NCBI GenBank assembly: GCA_016748015.1
Contig: JAAOMT010000128.1
Coordinates: 1,394,607-1,458,606 of the forward strand
Direction of reading: 5' to 3'
Source: Geosiphon pyriformis
Taxonomy: Eukaryota; Glomeromycota; Glomeromycetes; Archaeosporales; Geosiphonaceae
DNA length: 64,000 bases
Shown here piece after piece: positions 22,612 through 35,179 of this stretch. Each line of letters begins with the position of its first letter. Position 1 is the first letter of the stretch. The notes below the pieces were generated by a model that saw only the letters and a list, made by a program, of their open reading frames with translations, searched no databases and had not been told where the DNA came from. Made by a program: the position numbers and the translations under genes.

Positions 22612-22800
22612 ACACTAAGAAATTTGTCTACAATCTAAGATCTAATACTAAAGCAAAGCTTAATTTTAATAACAATCAAAATATTTTTTTAGAGTTCAAG
22701 TGCCAATGAACAATATCCTCTTGTTTTGCAGAATTGTTTATTCTCCTGATATTGTATATAGCAATTTTCCAAACTAAATCTGTTATTGAAAAGAAAAAAA
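22612..22800 (-). pseudogene. LINE ORF2 start (endonuclease domain), interrupted by E3
   Basis: Read leftward: VWKIAIYNIRRINNSAKQED then IVHWH, the typical opening of the endonuclease (EEP-type) domain of LINE ORF2 in this genome type. A stop and a frameshift follow, then IVDKFL. The rest of ORF2 would lie left of E3, outside the window. The copy is AT-decayed. Confidence 0.72.
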
Positions 22801-24660
22801 TTTTCTATTCAAATTCACATTGTCTATTTTGGTTATCAGACCCATAACTGTATTCAATAGATTATTTAAAGTTTTTTTCAATTTTAAAACAACTAAAAAA
22901 CCAATACCCACCATTTTTGCAACAGTTTCATTATTAGTAATCACACCCAAATCCTCACTTATTACTGTATCTGCTCCTTAATTTTGTGATAAAAGAGTTA
23001 CTAACAACTAATATTCAAGACTAGACTAAGAAACTATTGGTCAAAGTATATTCAATCTCTTAGCCAACTTACCAACTTGTTCTACAAGGCTGATAAGATT
23101 GCACTTAAGAATGGCAAATCTATTATTCATTTTAACAGATACTAGAAAAAAAAATTTTATCTTCAAAGAAGAACCAAAGTTAACTGAACCATTATGTGCA
23201 AAGAAAGAAGAAAAAAAAGATTTACCAACAACTTTTGTCCAAAAAATACCACCAAAAGCTACTGAATAGACAATAGGTACTAAGTATTTAATATAGATAG
23301 CTGTTAATCTACTTTTATTTATGTCTGACAATGTTTTATGAAAAGAATAACCAGAAAAAAAATTCTTATTTACAGAACAGTCCAAAGATATATAATCCAA
23401 ATTTTTACACTTTACATATTTGGCAGATTTCAGATGAGATCAGCACAAATTGGTGCTTCTTAGCACTAATGTGGTTATTATGACAGCATTTAATAAATCA
23501 GTAGAGTTAAAGCACACAACTGTACATCTGGTCTAAGCATACATAATTAAATGACAGTTAATAATACAAGTTTTTCTATTTACTAAAATAATATAATTCC
23601 AAATATTATATGCATTGATTCCTACTAGCAGAGTATATAATAGTGTTTTATTACAGTTTTTTGTATTTTAAGATTCTTTGTTCATATCAGCTTTAGCAAT
23701 ATACATAGTATTTTTTTCAATTAAAACAGATTATTTAGCCATGACCAAATCAGCATGATCTAATTGCTCAAATTTCATCACAGCTTTTTGCCACAGTCTT
23801 ATTAATTATATGTTGATTAACTTAATTACTTTAAACTCAGACAGTACAGTATGTACAGTCTTAGCTAATATCCCAATTGGAATTTTTTTCACAACCACAG
23901 CTCAATTTAAATGTCTAATAGACTTTTTAAGATTAATATTTATCAAAATTTTCACACTTTTAGCTTTTTTGATAGTCAGTATTAAACTTAATTTGAAAGT
24001 GAAAGTTGTTTTAATAATTTTAGCAAATTTTAAGAAAGTAGATGCCCTTTTAAAACCATTAACTTTTGAAAACAACTTTTTAATTACTACAAACTTCTTT
24101 TAAGAAGACTTTTTAACAACTTTGTCCAAATTGATATTCAAAACAAATGATTTTTTAACAGGCATATTAACTAAATTTTTGAGTAGTAGAAAAAAAAACA
24201 CAGGGGTATTCAAAAAAATATCATTATTATTTATATCTAAAAAGTTGATTTTTCTCAGAGGTATATTCAGAGCTTTTTTTATTGCTAATCTTAGTTCTTT
24301 TAGTGTTTGACCAAGATTATTTTCATTAGACACATTTTTTTCATCATAATTTACACTGATTTTTTCTATTAAAAATTTTCTTTCTATATTAATGCTATCA
24401 GATTCTGTTATATTTCCATTATTAGAAACCCAAAAAACTCTAACCACTTTTTCTAAAAAAACCATTCCAATAATAATACTACTATTTTTCAAAGTAACTT
24501 TTTTTCTTTTCTTTTTAGAAACAACATCTTTGTCCTTAACACCAGAACCAAAGCTTTTAACAGATTTTTTTATTGCAGTAATACTAAAGCCAATAGTGAC
24601 TTTATAATTAAGCAGAAACAATTTGAATTTATCATATTGAATGGTAAAAACTTTTTTTCA
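22801..24660 (-). pseudogene. LINE ORF1 (decayed), minus strand
   Basis: Fragments in order from 24,640: SVKSFGSGVKDKD, SKKKRKKVTL, NITESDSINIE, KKSFVLNINLDKVVKKSS (24,621-24,100), KLFSKVNGF, then an RRM-like stretch (VVVKKIPIGI, IRLWQKAVMKFEQ), NAYNIWNYI, RCTVVCF, a broken zinc-knuckle region (KYVKC, SLDC) and the tail SRLTAIYIKYLVP with EQVGKLAKRLNIL (23,400-23,041). I recognise this as the ORF1 nucleic-acid-binding protein of LINEs abundant in Rhizophagus. Gly, Ala and Arg codons are widely replaced by Asn, Lys, Ile or Val, as expected from GC-to-AT decay. It is inactive. Confidence 0.78.
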
Positions 24661-26800
24661 AAAACTTTTTTTTTAACTCTTTTCAAAAATTTGGGACAAA
24701 AAAAAGAAAAAAGTTTTCTTTTTTTATATATATGATAATATATATATAATTTTATGTAAAAACTTTGTATTTAAGAATTAATTAAACAAAATATTTTTAA
24801 TTTTTGGTAATCTAAAAATTATTATTTTAAATTTAGTTGTTTTTGTTTATAATATTATAATAAATTATTATAATAATATTTGGCTTTATATATTTTTTTT
24901 GTAATTTACAGTTTATTGTATAATCTATTTAATAATATAATTTATTTATTAAGTATTAATAAAATTTTTATTGCGAATTTTAATTTATGTGTATACTGTT
25001 TATTTTTTTTAAATTTAAATAATAATATTATAATTGGATTTTATTTATTAAATAAATAAATAAAAATTAATATTTTATAAGATAAATAAAATTTTATATA
25101 TTTAATATAAATTATTATTATTATTTATATTTATTTAAACTTAAAAATTATTAAGTTTTTTGTATATAATTAATATATTTAATTAAATTTATCTAAATAT
25201 ACTATAAAATTATTATAAATTTTTAAATAATTATAATAAAAAAGACATAATAATAGTAAAAATAATAATTAATTATTAAATAATATGAATACATAAAATA
25301 TACTTATACATAAAAACATAAATAATAAATTAATTAAAATATTATGACTAAAAAAAACATTAAATATAAAATTATATTAAATAATAAATAATAACAAAAA
25401 AGTTTAATTTTAACAAAAAATTATTTATTTAAATAATAAATATAAAACATAAAAGTTTATTTCTGCATATAAAAAATTTATTATTTAAATAATAAACTTA
25501 TATTTATATTTATATATTTTTGTTAAATTAATTAAATTAACTAATAAACAATCATAATAAAAAAATTATTATTTAAATAATAATAATTTTTTAACATTTT
25601 TATTAACAGTTATAATTTAAATAACAAATATAATTATGTAATTATAATAATGTTTTTATCTAAAAAAAACTTTTTATTACATTATAAAACTGTTATATTT
25701 ATATAATTTTAATATATAAAACATTAATTAAAAGTTTATTTAATAAGTAATTGGCTTAAATGTTTTAAAAATTTTTGTTTAAATTTATTAATAAAGCTTA
25801 GTTTTAACAAATTTTGAATTCAAATAAAATCTGATTAAATTTTTAAGTTTTATAGTTTTGTTTTATATAATATTTAAAAAAATTATATGTTAACAAAAAA
25901 TTATAATTTATTGGAATTTTTTTATTATAAAAATTATTTTTAATTAGTAAATAAGATAATATTTATAAGAATTTGTTTTATGTAAAATTAAAATATTTTT
26001 TAATATAACTTTCAATATAATTTAATTTAAATTAATATTTGGATAAAATATCTTCTTATCTTAATTATTTTTTTAACTGCACATTTTATTACAAAAGTTT
26101 AATTTAATATTTTATTTATTAGCATTATTTTGTAAAAAAATCTTCAATAAAACTTTTTATACATTGATCTTTTTAGCTAAATATATTGTTTTTAAAAGCA
26201 AAATAGTGGTAATTTGAATTTTGGAATATATTTTAAATATGTTTATTTTAAAATGAAAATTAATACAAACTTTTAAAATTGAAATTTTTTAATAATAATC
26301 TTAACAATTTTATTAACATTAGCATACATATAAATTAAATTATATTATGTGTTATTTATTTTAAATTATTCTAAAATTTCTGGTATTTTAAGTTGTGTTA
26401 AAAAGTATATTAATTATATATTAAATTGAAAAATCTCAATATAAAAGTTATTGAAAACCTTGAATCAAATTATGAATAAGCAAAAAAAAAGTTATTAATA
26501 TTTATTTGTTACCTAATTATAATTCAAAATGATAAAATTGCAACTGATTGAAATCAATTGAGATTTTATTTACAAATTAATATTCATATACCAATATTAT
26601 AATTGTAAAAAATGCTTTTAAATTTTCACATTTATGTTTTAAATCTATATCAATCAAATATCTGACACTAATTTGTGAAACTACTTTGAAAACTTAAATT
26701 TTCGTAAAATACATCTTTATCTTTATGACAATCTTGAACATTGAAAATATTGTTTTTATTCAAAGGTAACTTACGATTAAGAAGTTAAATTAATATGTTG
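24661..26800. other. Extremely AT-rich gene-free stretch
   Basis: Almost entirely A and T, with TTTATT, AATAAT and similar runs and no open frame of note. It separates the left LINE from the gene island and mirrors 35,760-38,370. It could be fully decayed transposon DNA. I see no gene. Confidence 0.7.
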
Positions 26801-28255
26801 ATCAATATCGATATTTTTTCGAAAAACTTGGATTTAACACATCATGATCAACATCTCTTTTCATTTAGATTAAGCCAATGAAAAATTAACGGTATTAGGA
26901 TATAAATCCGAGAATCATCAATTTTGTAACAATGAACAGAGATTTTTGTATGATACCCATTCCTGATCATTTTTGAATTAGCAACCATTGCTTAAAAAAA
27001 GCAATTTCCAATAACACCTTAAAAGAATATCTGCATTTTGCAAGGCAGGGACTAGACTGGGGTAACTTTGATTATATTTTTAATGTGTTACATATTTAAG
27101 GTTTGAACATCAAATGACAAAACGATGCAAAATGTTGATGATCGGCAAAAGGCCGAGTGTATGATCAGATGAAATCAAAAGGCGATTAAGTACAAAATGA
27201 GAAATCTGTTATCTTCTTTCCACTTCTTCTTTCTTTACACAACTTTTGAAGTTTCGATGTTAATTCTATTCCAGAAATTAAAAAGTGATTGTTATTGAAA
27301 TGACAGTCAAAAATTATTATTTGGCTCGGGTGTGTCATAAAAAGTGGCTTTTCCGCTTATGGTTACAAAAGCCTGCATATTAACGTTAACCTTTTATTGC
27401 TATTATGTCATTCACCATCATTAGACTGCATTCATCCTATTCATTCGCGTAACTTTACTAATAAAACGACAAGAAAACCATTTTGTCCCAGTGTATCACG
27501 ATGTCATTTTATCAGCTTTAGAGGCAAAAATTTTTTTGTACCAACTTCCTTACTAGGTTCACAAATCGATTTATTAGTTGGATATTTTAGGAAATACATA
27601 AGAATTTGGTATTAATCTTATTTTTATTTATTCTTTGGCACATTCTTCCCGTTATCAAATCATCTTAATCCTATCTTATTTAACAGACGCGTTTCACAAT
27701 CGCGTACTTTCGAAAAAGGGAAATCTTTATATATTATTATTATTATTATTATTCATTAAACTAGACGAGTATCCCCGTAAAATAGGGTAGCTGATATTTT
27801 TTAGGGCTACACAAGCCGAGTTTATTTTAAAACCATAAAAAAAGAACATGTCCACTTTTTTTTGCTATATCACCATCTAATTGGATGTTCGCGCAAGATT
27901 AAAGTCACACCATGGTTTTTAATACATTGCATTGCATCAAATTGAAGATTCTGTTGGTGGGCTCCCTGAAATTCTTAGCTATATATTTGGCCTCTGCTCG
28001 AAATTTATCAAATCTTTACTTGCGTACAAGTCTCGTTCTGTTGCTTGATACTTTGTCGTGATATCTGTTCGTCTTTGTTAAGGATATCTTATCGTGTACA
28101 CCTCTTGTTCTTTTTCGCCCTGAACTTTATTGTTTTTCTCTGAAAATTTTCAAAATAAAAATAAAAAAATTTTTGATACTGATACTTATGCTTTTTGTAT
28201 CAAAAAACGAGACCATCAATTAAACTATAATAATTATCATCAAATTAAAGCAAAA
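26801..28255. promoter_or_regulatory. Upstream region of the membrane-protein gene
   Basis: GC content and CpG reappear here. It holds an ACGCGT site near 27,686, an ATT microsatellite near 27,731-27,752 and TATATATT near 27,727. From about 28,090 a pyrimidine-rich stretch and AAATAAAAATAAAAA precede the ATG at 28,256. No convincing exon is seen. The regulatory role is inferred only from position. Confidence 0.4.
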
Positions 28256-31200
28256 ATGAAGCATTTTGTCGACCGGACTTTTGATATCCTTCGAAAACAT
28301 CGAAAGACAGAACCATGGTATTTGGTCGCTTGTCGGTGCTGCACTATAACGACATGCGTCCTGTTACTCATAACCTATGCAATTTTCTTGCTGATATACT
28401 TGATTAATGACGATCCGGTGGAACGAAGAGTTATTTTGCCCTCTCCAACTATACCAGCAGCAGGTGTTGCCCGGCTTCTATTTTTGCTTTCTGTTTTTGC
28501 ACTCTAAAGGTTTTTATTTTAACCTGAAGATTGATTTTTTTTTAATTTTTATAATTATTATCTTTATTATCTTTACTATTATTGTGAAGATTTGAAATTC
28601 GAATGGAATTTCGCATTTAACATCGCTTGTAAATTTGTGTATTTGGGTATGGAATTTTTGAACTCCTCAAAAAAAAAACTAAACTTAAAGTTTTATATAC
28701 TTTTCGACATTATAATTAACTAATTAAAAAAAAAAACGGATTTCCTTAAAGACGGTACTAGAAAGAATGAACAATTATGCAATTCCTTAATTATTCAACC
28801 GAAATGTTGCTGTGAAAAATATAATAACGACACACTATACCGAGGCTACTTCACCGCTTGGAATAGCACTGGTTACAATTTTAATTATGATCTCGACACG
28901 GGACTTTATGGAGTTTGGTACACGATCACACTTAATGATCAGGCTTACAATAGAGATCGGGATATTGGGTTAGTTGTGCGAGCTTATGATTCAGGTAAAG
29001 CTTAAAACTTTATTTTAGCTGCATTTTGCCAATCTTCTTGGCATAACCATTTAATGAATGTTACATGGCATTATCGTGTAATTTAGCCATGTGATTATGG
29101 ACTAAACGAATATTTGAGCTTACGCTTCTTTTAAATAGAATTCAATCCTCAAACACTATCATCGCACCCAAATAACACTTCCAAAGATATCGATTCTAAT
29201 TTTTATAATTCGATTGAAGAGTTGAATCATCATGTCATTGGATACCGTCAGGTAAAAATAAACTTGGGTCGCGATATTTATGGACTTTTTGAGCTAAACT
29301 TTCTGCTCAAAAATTAAAAACAGAACAATTGGATGTTCATTAATCGACACTTGAAGAAAAAATTATGGCCTGGTGGCAGGAACGTGATTGGTATCCCTCC
29401 CAGACATTTTGGGGAACATTATATAACTACTGAATATGGTAAGTTTTAGATGGAGTATTTGGCAGTATTCATATTGATTAGAATATTTATTTTTTGGTAA
29501 TACATATTTATAGAAAGCGTCAATAATCCAGCTAATAATGCTACTAATGATAGTAACTTTTATGGTAATTTATTCACGGGAACTTTGAATTGGTATACAG
29601 AGGAAACAACTGAGCGAAGGTATGGAGAAATTCGATATTATTCAGTTCATTTTGATTTTTCACTTCTAACAATTTTTATGCTCCATTTTGATTTTTCACT
29701 TCTAACAATTTTTATGCTCAATTTGATTATTGAAGAGGTCGTTCTGTAAGCAATTAATTTTTTTATATTCATATAAAACTGGGACTTAAGTTTTAACTTG
29801 TTTTCAAAATCTTGCCCCTATTTAGCTATTGGATTGTCTTGGTTTACTGGCCGGATTTTATGCACTTCTTGTCGGAATATATGTTTGCTTCTTTGGTACA
29901 TTTCCTGAATTTAATTGTTGAATATTCTTCCAATTATATTAAAATACTAATCGAATTTTCTCATAGGTACGGCTCCTCTCCTTCCATGGGGATTATGTCA
30001 AACGTGGTTTTTCCGTGACAAGATCCGAAACGACCTTCGTGACCAATATCCGGGTGGTATACCGTTGGTGGATGCACCGAATCCGGAAACAAATTGTAAA
30101 GAACGCCTTAGTAATTTGGAAAATTTCATGAAACAATATGTCATCGATGTCGGTTACTTGGATGATAATACAGATGACGAGGATGAGAATGAAAATGATT
30201 TTGGAGGGCCAGATGAAAAAAATTCTCTGTTGATCCCTCATGATGCTTCGGGTGGTAGTGGCCCGACCGCTGGTTCAAGTCAACAGAAATCATTTGCAAA
30301 GATACCAAAGAAATCTAATAATAATGACACTCCAGCTTCCCTGTCAGAAAACCCGTTTGCATCGGTACCACCATCAGCATCAGATCATGAAGTTGGTGGC
30401 CCTAGAATTCCATCTGCAATTAAAAAACAACCAACAATGCCTACGAACCAACCAGCACCTTACAATTTACCTTTAACTCCACAATACAGTGATGATTTAT
30501 CTCCCTTTACACCAGTAGGGACAGTTCCAATCGGCAATAAAAATGAACCCACCAGTGCCCCAACTGGACCTGGTGAAGCTGGACCAACCGGACTTGGTGA
30601 AACTAGACCAACTGGAAACAACAAATCTAATAAACCATCCCCAGCTGGAGTACCTTCAAATAAATCATCCTCAGGTGGAACAGCTGCATTAATTGGAGGA
30701 GCAGCTGCACTTGGAGTTGTAGGAGGTGGTATTCTCGCATCTAAATCTTCAAAGAATTCATCGAATAATACTACTAGCAGTGGTGCAACTGGAGGAGCAA
30801 CCGTTTACGAATCATATAACAAATCTAGTGCTTCAGGTGGTACTGGGACTGCAGAGAGTGATTATGAATTTAACAGCTATAAATCTTCGAGTGCCTCTGG
30901 TGGTGGAGGTATAATTGGTAGTGCTGCTTCCACCAGTGCTTCTAAAAATGGAGCAGAAATCGCTGGGGCTGCTGCTATTGGAGCGATTGGAGGTGCTTTG
31001 ATTAACTCTAAAACCTCAAAGACAGTGTCAGGAACATCGAGTGGTGGCTCACAAATCGAGGCAGCCATTCATGGGTCACATAGTGGATACAAATCATCCA
31101 GCGCTTCCGGTGGTGAGGGAGCTGGCTATGGATTGACCCAAACATCATCAAGTACCTCCGGTGGTGGGGGAGCTGGCTATGGATTAACCCAAACATCATC

Positions 31201-31876
31201 AAGTACCTCCGGTGGTGAGGGAGCTGGCTATGGATTAACCCAAACATCATCAAGTACCTCCGGTGGTGAGGGAGCTGGCTATGGATTAACCCAAACATCA
31301 TCAAGTACTTCCGGTGGTGATGGAGCTGCTTATGAATCTACCTACACATCATACAACACTGCTGGGGGAGGCGGAGGATTCGGCGGAGCCGCATACAAAT
31401 CAACTAGTTACAATACATCCAGTAGCTCTGGGGGATTAGGACTGGCAGGAGCTGCTGCAGCTGGAGCGATTGGTGGATCCTTAATCACACACGAGACCTC
31501 AAAGACTACAAATAATTCAACTGGGTCCGGTAGTGTTGGTGTCGGTAGTGGTGGAGCACTTGAATCAAAAACTATTTACGGGATGAGTGAGGAAGAACGT
31601 AACCTATATTTAGCCCAACTTAACGCTCAAGAAAGAACGGATTTAGAAAATGAGATTGATATAAGCAATAATATTAAACGCAAAACAACAAAGACGACCA
31701 CCACCACATATTATGACGATGACCCAAATCAACCCGGGCCAGAACGTGTTGAAGTTACCGAAACGATCACGCATGAGGAAGATGAAGTTGTTAATACTGA
31801 AACCGAGAAAACTGAAACAGTCGTGGCTGATCAAGTTAAGAAAAAGAAGGGTTTCTTAGGTTTTGCTTCAAAATAA
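28256..31876 (+). CDS. Two-pass membrane protein with long Gly/Ser-rich repeat tail (hypothetical)
   Basis: Eight exons are proposed: 28,256-28,463, 28,752-28,994, 29,139-29,251, 29,324-29,438, 29,514-29,619, 29,736-29,745, 29,826-29,895 and 29,967-31,876. They join in frame to 924 residues, with GT-AG introns of 70-288 bp. The N-terminus is short and basic. TM1 is at about residues 28-50 (TTCVLLLITYAIFLLIYLI). Then comes a ~215-residue loop with a CCC cluster and several Asn-X-Ser/Thr sites, so it is probably extracytosolic. TM2 is at about 266-288 (LLDCLGLLAGFYALLVGIYV), followed by WGLCQTWFFRDKIRNDLRD. The tail of about 630 residues is Pro-rich, then Gly/Ser/Ala-rich with four 17-residue repeats, then Thr/Glu-rich, ending KKKKGFLGFASK. 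I do not recognise the family. Its CpG content contrasts with the transposons. The 10-nt exon 6 is the least certain part. Confidence 0.8.
31106..31309 (+). repeat. Four tandem 51-bp repeats within the membrane-protein gene
   Basis: Units start at 31,106, 31,157, 31,208 and 31,259, each encoding SGGxGAGYGLTQTSSST. They are nearly identical, and a diverged fifth unit follows at 31,310. In-frame length (51 = 3 x 17) allows copy-number change without frameshift. Confidence 0.92.
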
Positions 31877-32289
31877 GCAGAAGTTAAAGGGGAAAGTTTC
31901 TGCGAAAAATTAGTTATTTTGATGGATGAATTGAGTTCTTTATAATATTTTTGGTATTTTGATCTCAAAAAATTAATATCCTATCACACGCATCCTCCTT
32001 TCTTAAACTTAATACGCATAATTGTTTTCTCAAATTTCGTACATTCAGGTGCGCTAAGATCAGATTTCTAGATGGTATACAAAGGATCAAATCAAAAATA
32101 TATTATTCCTGTTATTATAATTTTAGACGAGTAAATAGCTTGGGAGTAATGTTCAAAGCTCCAATTGTAGGGTATACGTCTATTTTAGTGAGTAGTAATT
32201 GCAGTAATTTTGAATTTCATCGGATCGGCAAATTTGGCCTATAAAAAGCCTCACAGATCTGATTGGGTTTCAAAATCTTTCCAAGAATT
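31877..32289 (+). promoter_or_regulatory. Intergenic region with TATA box before the CBP3 gene
   Basis: It holds the 3' UTR of the membrane-protein gene and the promoter of the next. TATAAAAAG at 32,240-32,248 lies 42-50 bp before the ATG at 32,290. Nothing else is recognised. Confidence 0.5.
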
Positions 32290-33576
32290 ATGTTTCCCCC
32301 ACGGCCTTTGGCACTCTGTACATCCCGCCGTTTATTTCTAAATAAAAATTCTAAAGCTATACCTTGTTCAAGTAATATACGACAATATAGTGTTATAATA
32401 AGCTCTTCAACAATTCAGAGAACTCTTTTAGTCTTTCATAGACCGATATTACGCGTGTTATCTTTAAGGTTGGGAAACATTGGCTGTATTTTTAGTTCAC
32501 AATTTTCCTCTCAAAATCATGAAAATTTAAACCGATATTCACCCTTAACACTAAAATCTAGAATTCGGCCTTATATAATAAATAGTATTATTATCAACAA
32601 TAGTAATAACATTCATAGTCAAAGCAAAGAAAATAAAGATTTTGAAGACTCTCAAAGTGTCGCTGAATCAGTAACTCAAAAGGGAGACACACACCAGGAT
32701 CAAAAAGCTATCGGGGAGACGGCACTAAAAAAGAAATATCCAAAGATTGTGGTATTGCTGGCTAGGCCCATAATTAGATTCTTGGGCTATGAGAAATATG
32801 GAGTGGCGTTACGCGTAGTTGAAGAGCTGTATCCCTTATGCGCAAAGCAAATTATGGAAAATAAACAATTTTATATTGAAAGTAAGATAATTTTGGAGCT
32901 AGTGGAAAAATGATTATTTCTTGTAAATTTATACTTAACTTGATTCTGGATTCCATTCAACTTCCAGCATGTGGGTTACCAGAGACTTTCCAAACTTGGT
33001 TTTGTGTAACGCATTTACATGTATGGATGTTAATGGTGCGATTGCGCCCTGAGAAAGATGGTAAAAGGTTGAATCAGACCCTTGTGAATGAATTTTTTAT
33101 GAATGCAGAATGGAGAATTAGGCATAAATATGATGTAGGTTATGCTTGAAATCTAAACTATTCCTTATCTTGCCAACTTGATATTGTATTTCACCATTGC
33201 TTTACAAACTTCCAGGTAACAACCAATCGAATAGTTACGGGTTACTTGAAGGATCTGCGTAATCAGTTTGCCGGTGGGATAGCAGCTTATGATGAAGGAT
33301 TTTTCAAAGATGATTCCATATTGGCCGCGGCCTTATGGCGGTAATTAGTCACAAATTTTATCCAGTTAATAAATCAGATTTTTTTAAAATATTTGTTAAA
33401 ATTTCTTGTATTTGAATAGAAACATCTTTGAGGCCCAAGGATCCGCTTATAAAGTAGCATTGCTTGTTGACTACGTACGTAAAACCCTTTATCATTTGGA
33501 TCAGCTGCCTCGGGAAGAGATGAACGCGACCAATGTGCAATTTTTCCCAAAGTCTGATCTAAGAGTAGAAGAGTAA
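32290..33576 (+). CDS. CBP3: Ubiquinol-cytochrome c chaperone (CBP3/UQCC1 family)
   Basis: Four exons: 32,290-32,881, 32,968-33,134, 33,216-33,340 and 33,420-33,576. They join in frame to 346 residues. The N-terminus (MFPPRPLALCTSRRLFLNKN) is basic and hydroxylated, like a mitochondrial import signal, and about 130 poorly conserved residues follow. The family domain begins near GYEKYGVALRVVEELYPLC and contains CGLPETFQTWFCVTHLHVWM, RLRPEKDGKRLNQTLVNEFF and KDLRNQFAGGIAAYDEGFF, typical of Ubiq_cyt_C_chap proteins. In yeast, Cbp3 with Cbp6 binds the mitoribosome exit and newly made cytochrome b for bc1 complex assembly; that role is known for the family and inferred here. The first ATG is chosen because an earlier in-frame TTG is not a likely eukaryotic start. 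It converges on TAF12, with 147 bp between stops. Confidence 0.92.
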
Positions 33577-33723
33577 ATAAACAATATTTGAGTGATTATA
33601 AGTGTCTCAGATACGAAAATATTATTTGAGAATAGAATATCGTAAAAAGGTTTGACTACATTAATATATACAGAATTATATACAGCCGTAAAAAAAATAT
33701 TTCTAAAGGTATTAGATCTCGAA

Positions 33724-35114
33724 CTATTTATTCGGTTTTTTCTTAAGATCAATTATAGGTGGCTCTTCTCGTGGTCTTTTCTTAGAAAGCCCCTAAACAA
33801 AGAACAAAGCATAATTTTTCTTGTTTGTCGATGAAAAGTTCTTCAATCAAGGCTTTACGAATGTTTTACCTTTGAAGCTTGATTTAGGGCGGTTGCCGGA
33901 TTGATGACAGGAAGGGATGGGTTAGCGCGTTGCTGGTTGATAGCTTGGAGTCTGGCACCGTGATTTGGCAAAACTCCACTTTTACGTACAGATCTAATCT
34001 CGTCTGAAGCAAATCCTGGGATTCTAATGTTGTAATTTTTCTCTATTGTGTGAAATGCAAATATAAATGAGTAAGAATCGAAGATTAAAAATCAGAATAA
34101 AGAAAATATATAACCAAGATAGAGCTGAATATCTTTCACATCTATTTGTTTAGATCGACGATGCATCGCGTTCAAAGCAGCACCTGAACCGACGGACTCA
34201 ATAAACTCATCTGCAATTTCCAATAAAATCTGTACAGTAACCCAAGAATCAGGTTAACATGTTAAAAGGGAGCAGCCAAAATGATAAATCCGAAATATGT
34301 TCAATTCACCTCTTCAACATCAGGGTGAACCCTTTCATTTGGATCGATCTCCCCAACTAATTCTTGGATTTTTCGACTTTTAACAAGCCCCTGATTCACA
34401 TTGCTATTTTCATCATTGGGGATCGTAGGAGCGATGGCAATGTTGGCAGTGGATGGTACTATTGGTGTTGGCGCTCTTGCAATGGGAGGTGTTGCAAGCG
34501 GTTGATTTGGTCTTGGCTGGACCACAGTTTTTTGTGCTATCGGCATATTTTTTGCAATAGCAATAGGGGTTGAGCTTACAATATCAGATACTAATACTGA
34601 AGATTGGGGCTGTTGTAGTTGTTTTTCAAGGGATATGTTAGGTCCCATCACTATTGGACTTTTTGAAGCTACCATTTGAGAAAGATTAACTGTAGAAGAA
34701 GCTACCCTGGGTAATTGTTGCTGTAGTTCTTGTTGTGGGTGCTGTGGAGGTGGCGACTGTTGGTGTGGTTGTTGCTTTTGTTCTTGTTGCTGTTGCTGTT
34801 GTCGCAGCTGTTGAAGATTTATCTGCTGTTGTATTAGGCGTTGATGTTCATTGAACTTAGCCAATTTTTCTTTCAATTGATTTTCTAAAGTCATCTTCTC
34901 CTCAGGTGACAAATCGCTTTGCTGAAGAGTTTGCTGAATATGCCGTATTTGATTAGAGAGTTGTTCAGTTGAACTAGCAAGCGAATTATTATGTTGTGTT
35001 GATTGCTGCATTTGTCCTAATGTTGTTGAAACTAGATATGGTGGCCTTTGGGTTGGCGCGCGCCGGTAGTGTAAATATTGTTGCTGTTGCTGTTGCTGTT
35101 GTTGTTGTTGTTGT

Positions 35115-35179
<65 letters not shown>

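Noticed and set aside
23810-24103. Plus-strand 97-residue frame
   Set aside because: Antisense of the minus-strand LINE ORF1 remnant.
27120-27190. Possible C/D-box snoRNA (TGATGA-like box)
   Set aside because: No D box or terminal stem at suitable spacing.
27397-27615. 72-residue frame upstream of the membrane-protein gene
   Set aside because: No family features, no splice context, lies in a non-coding region.
31008-31304. Antisense frame with four 17-residue repeats
   Set aside because: Shadow of the 51-bp repeats in the membrane-protein gene; no independent support.
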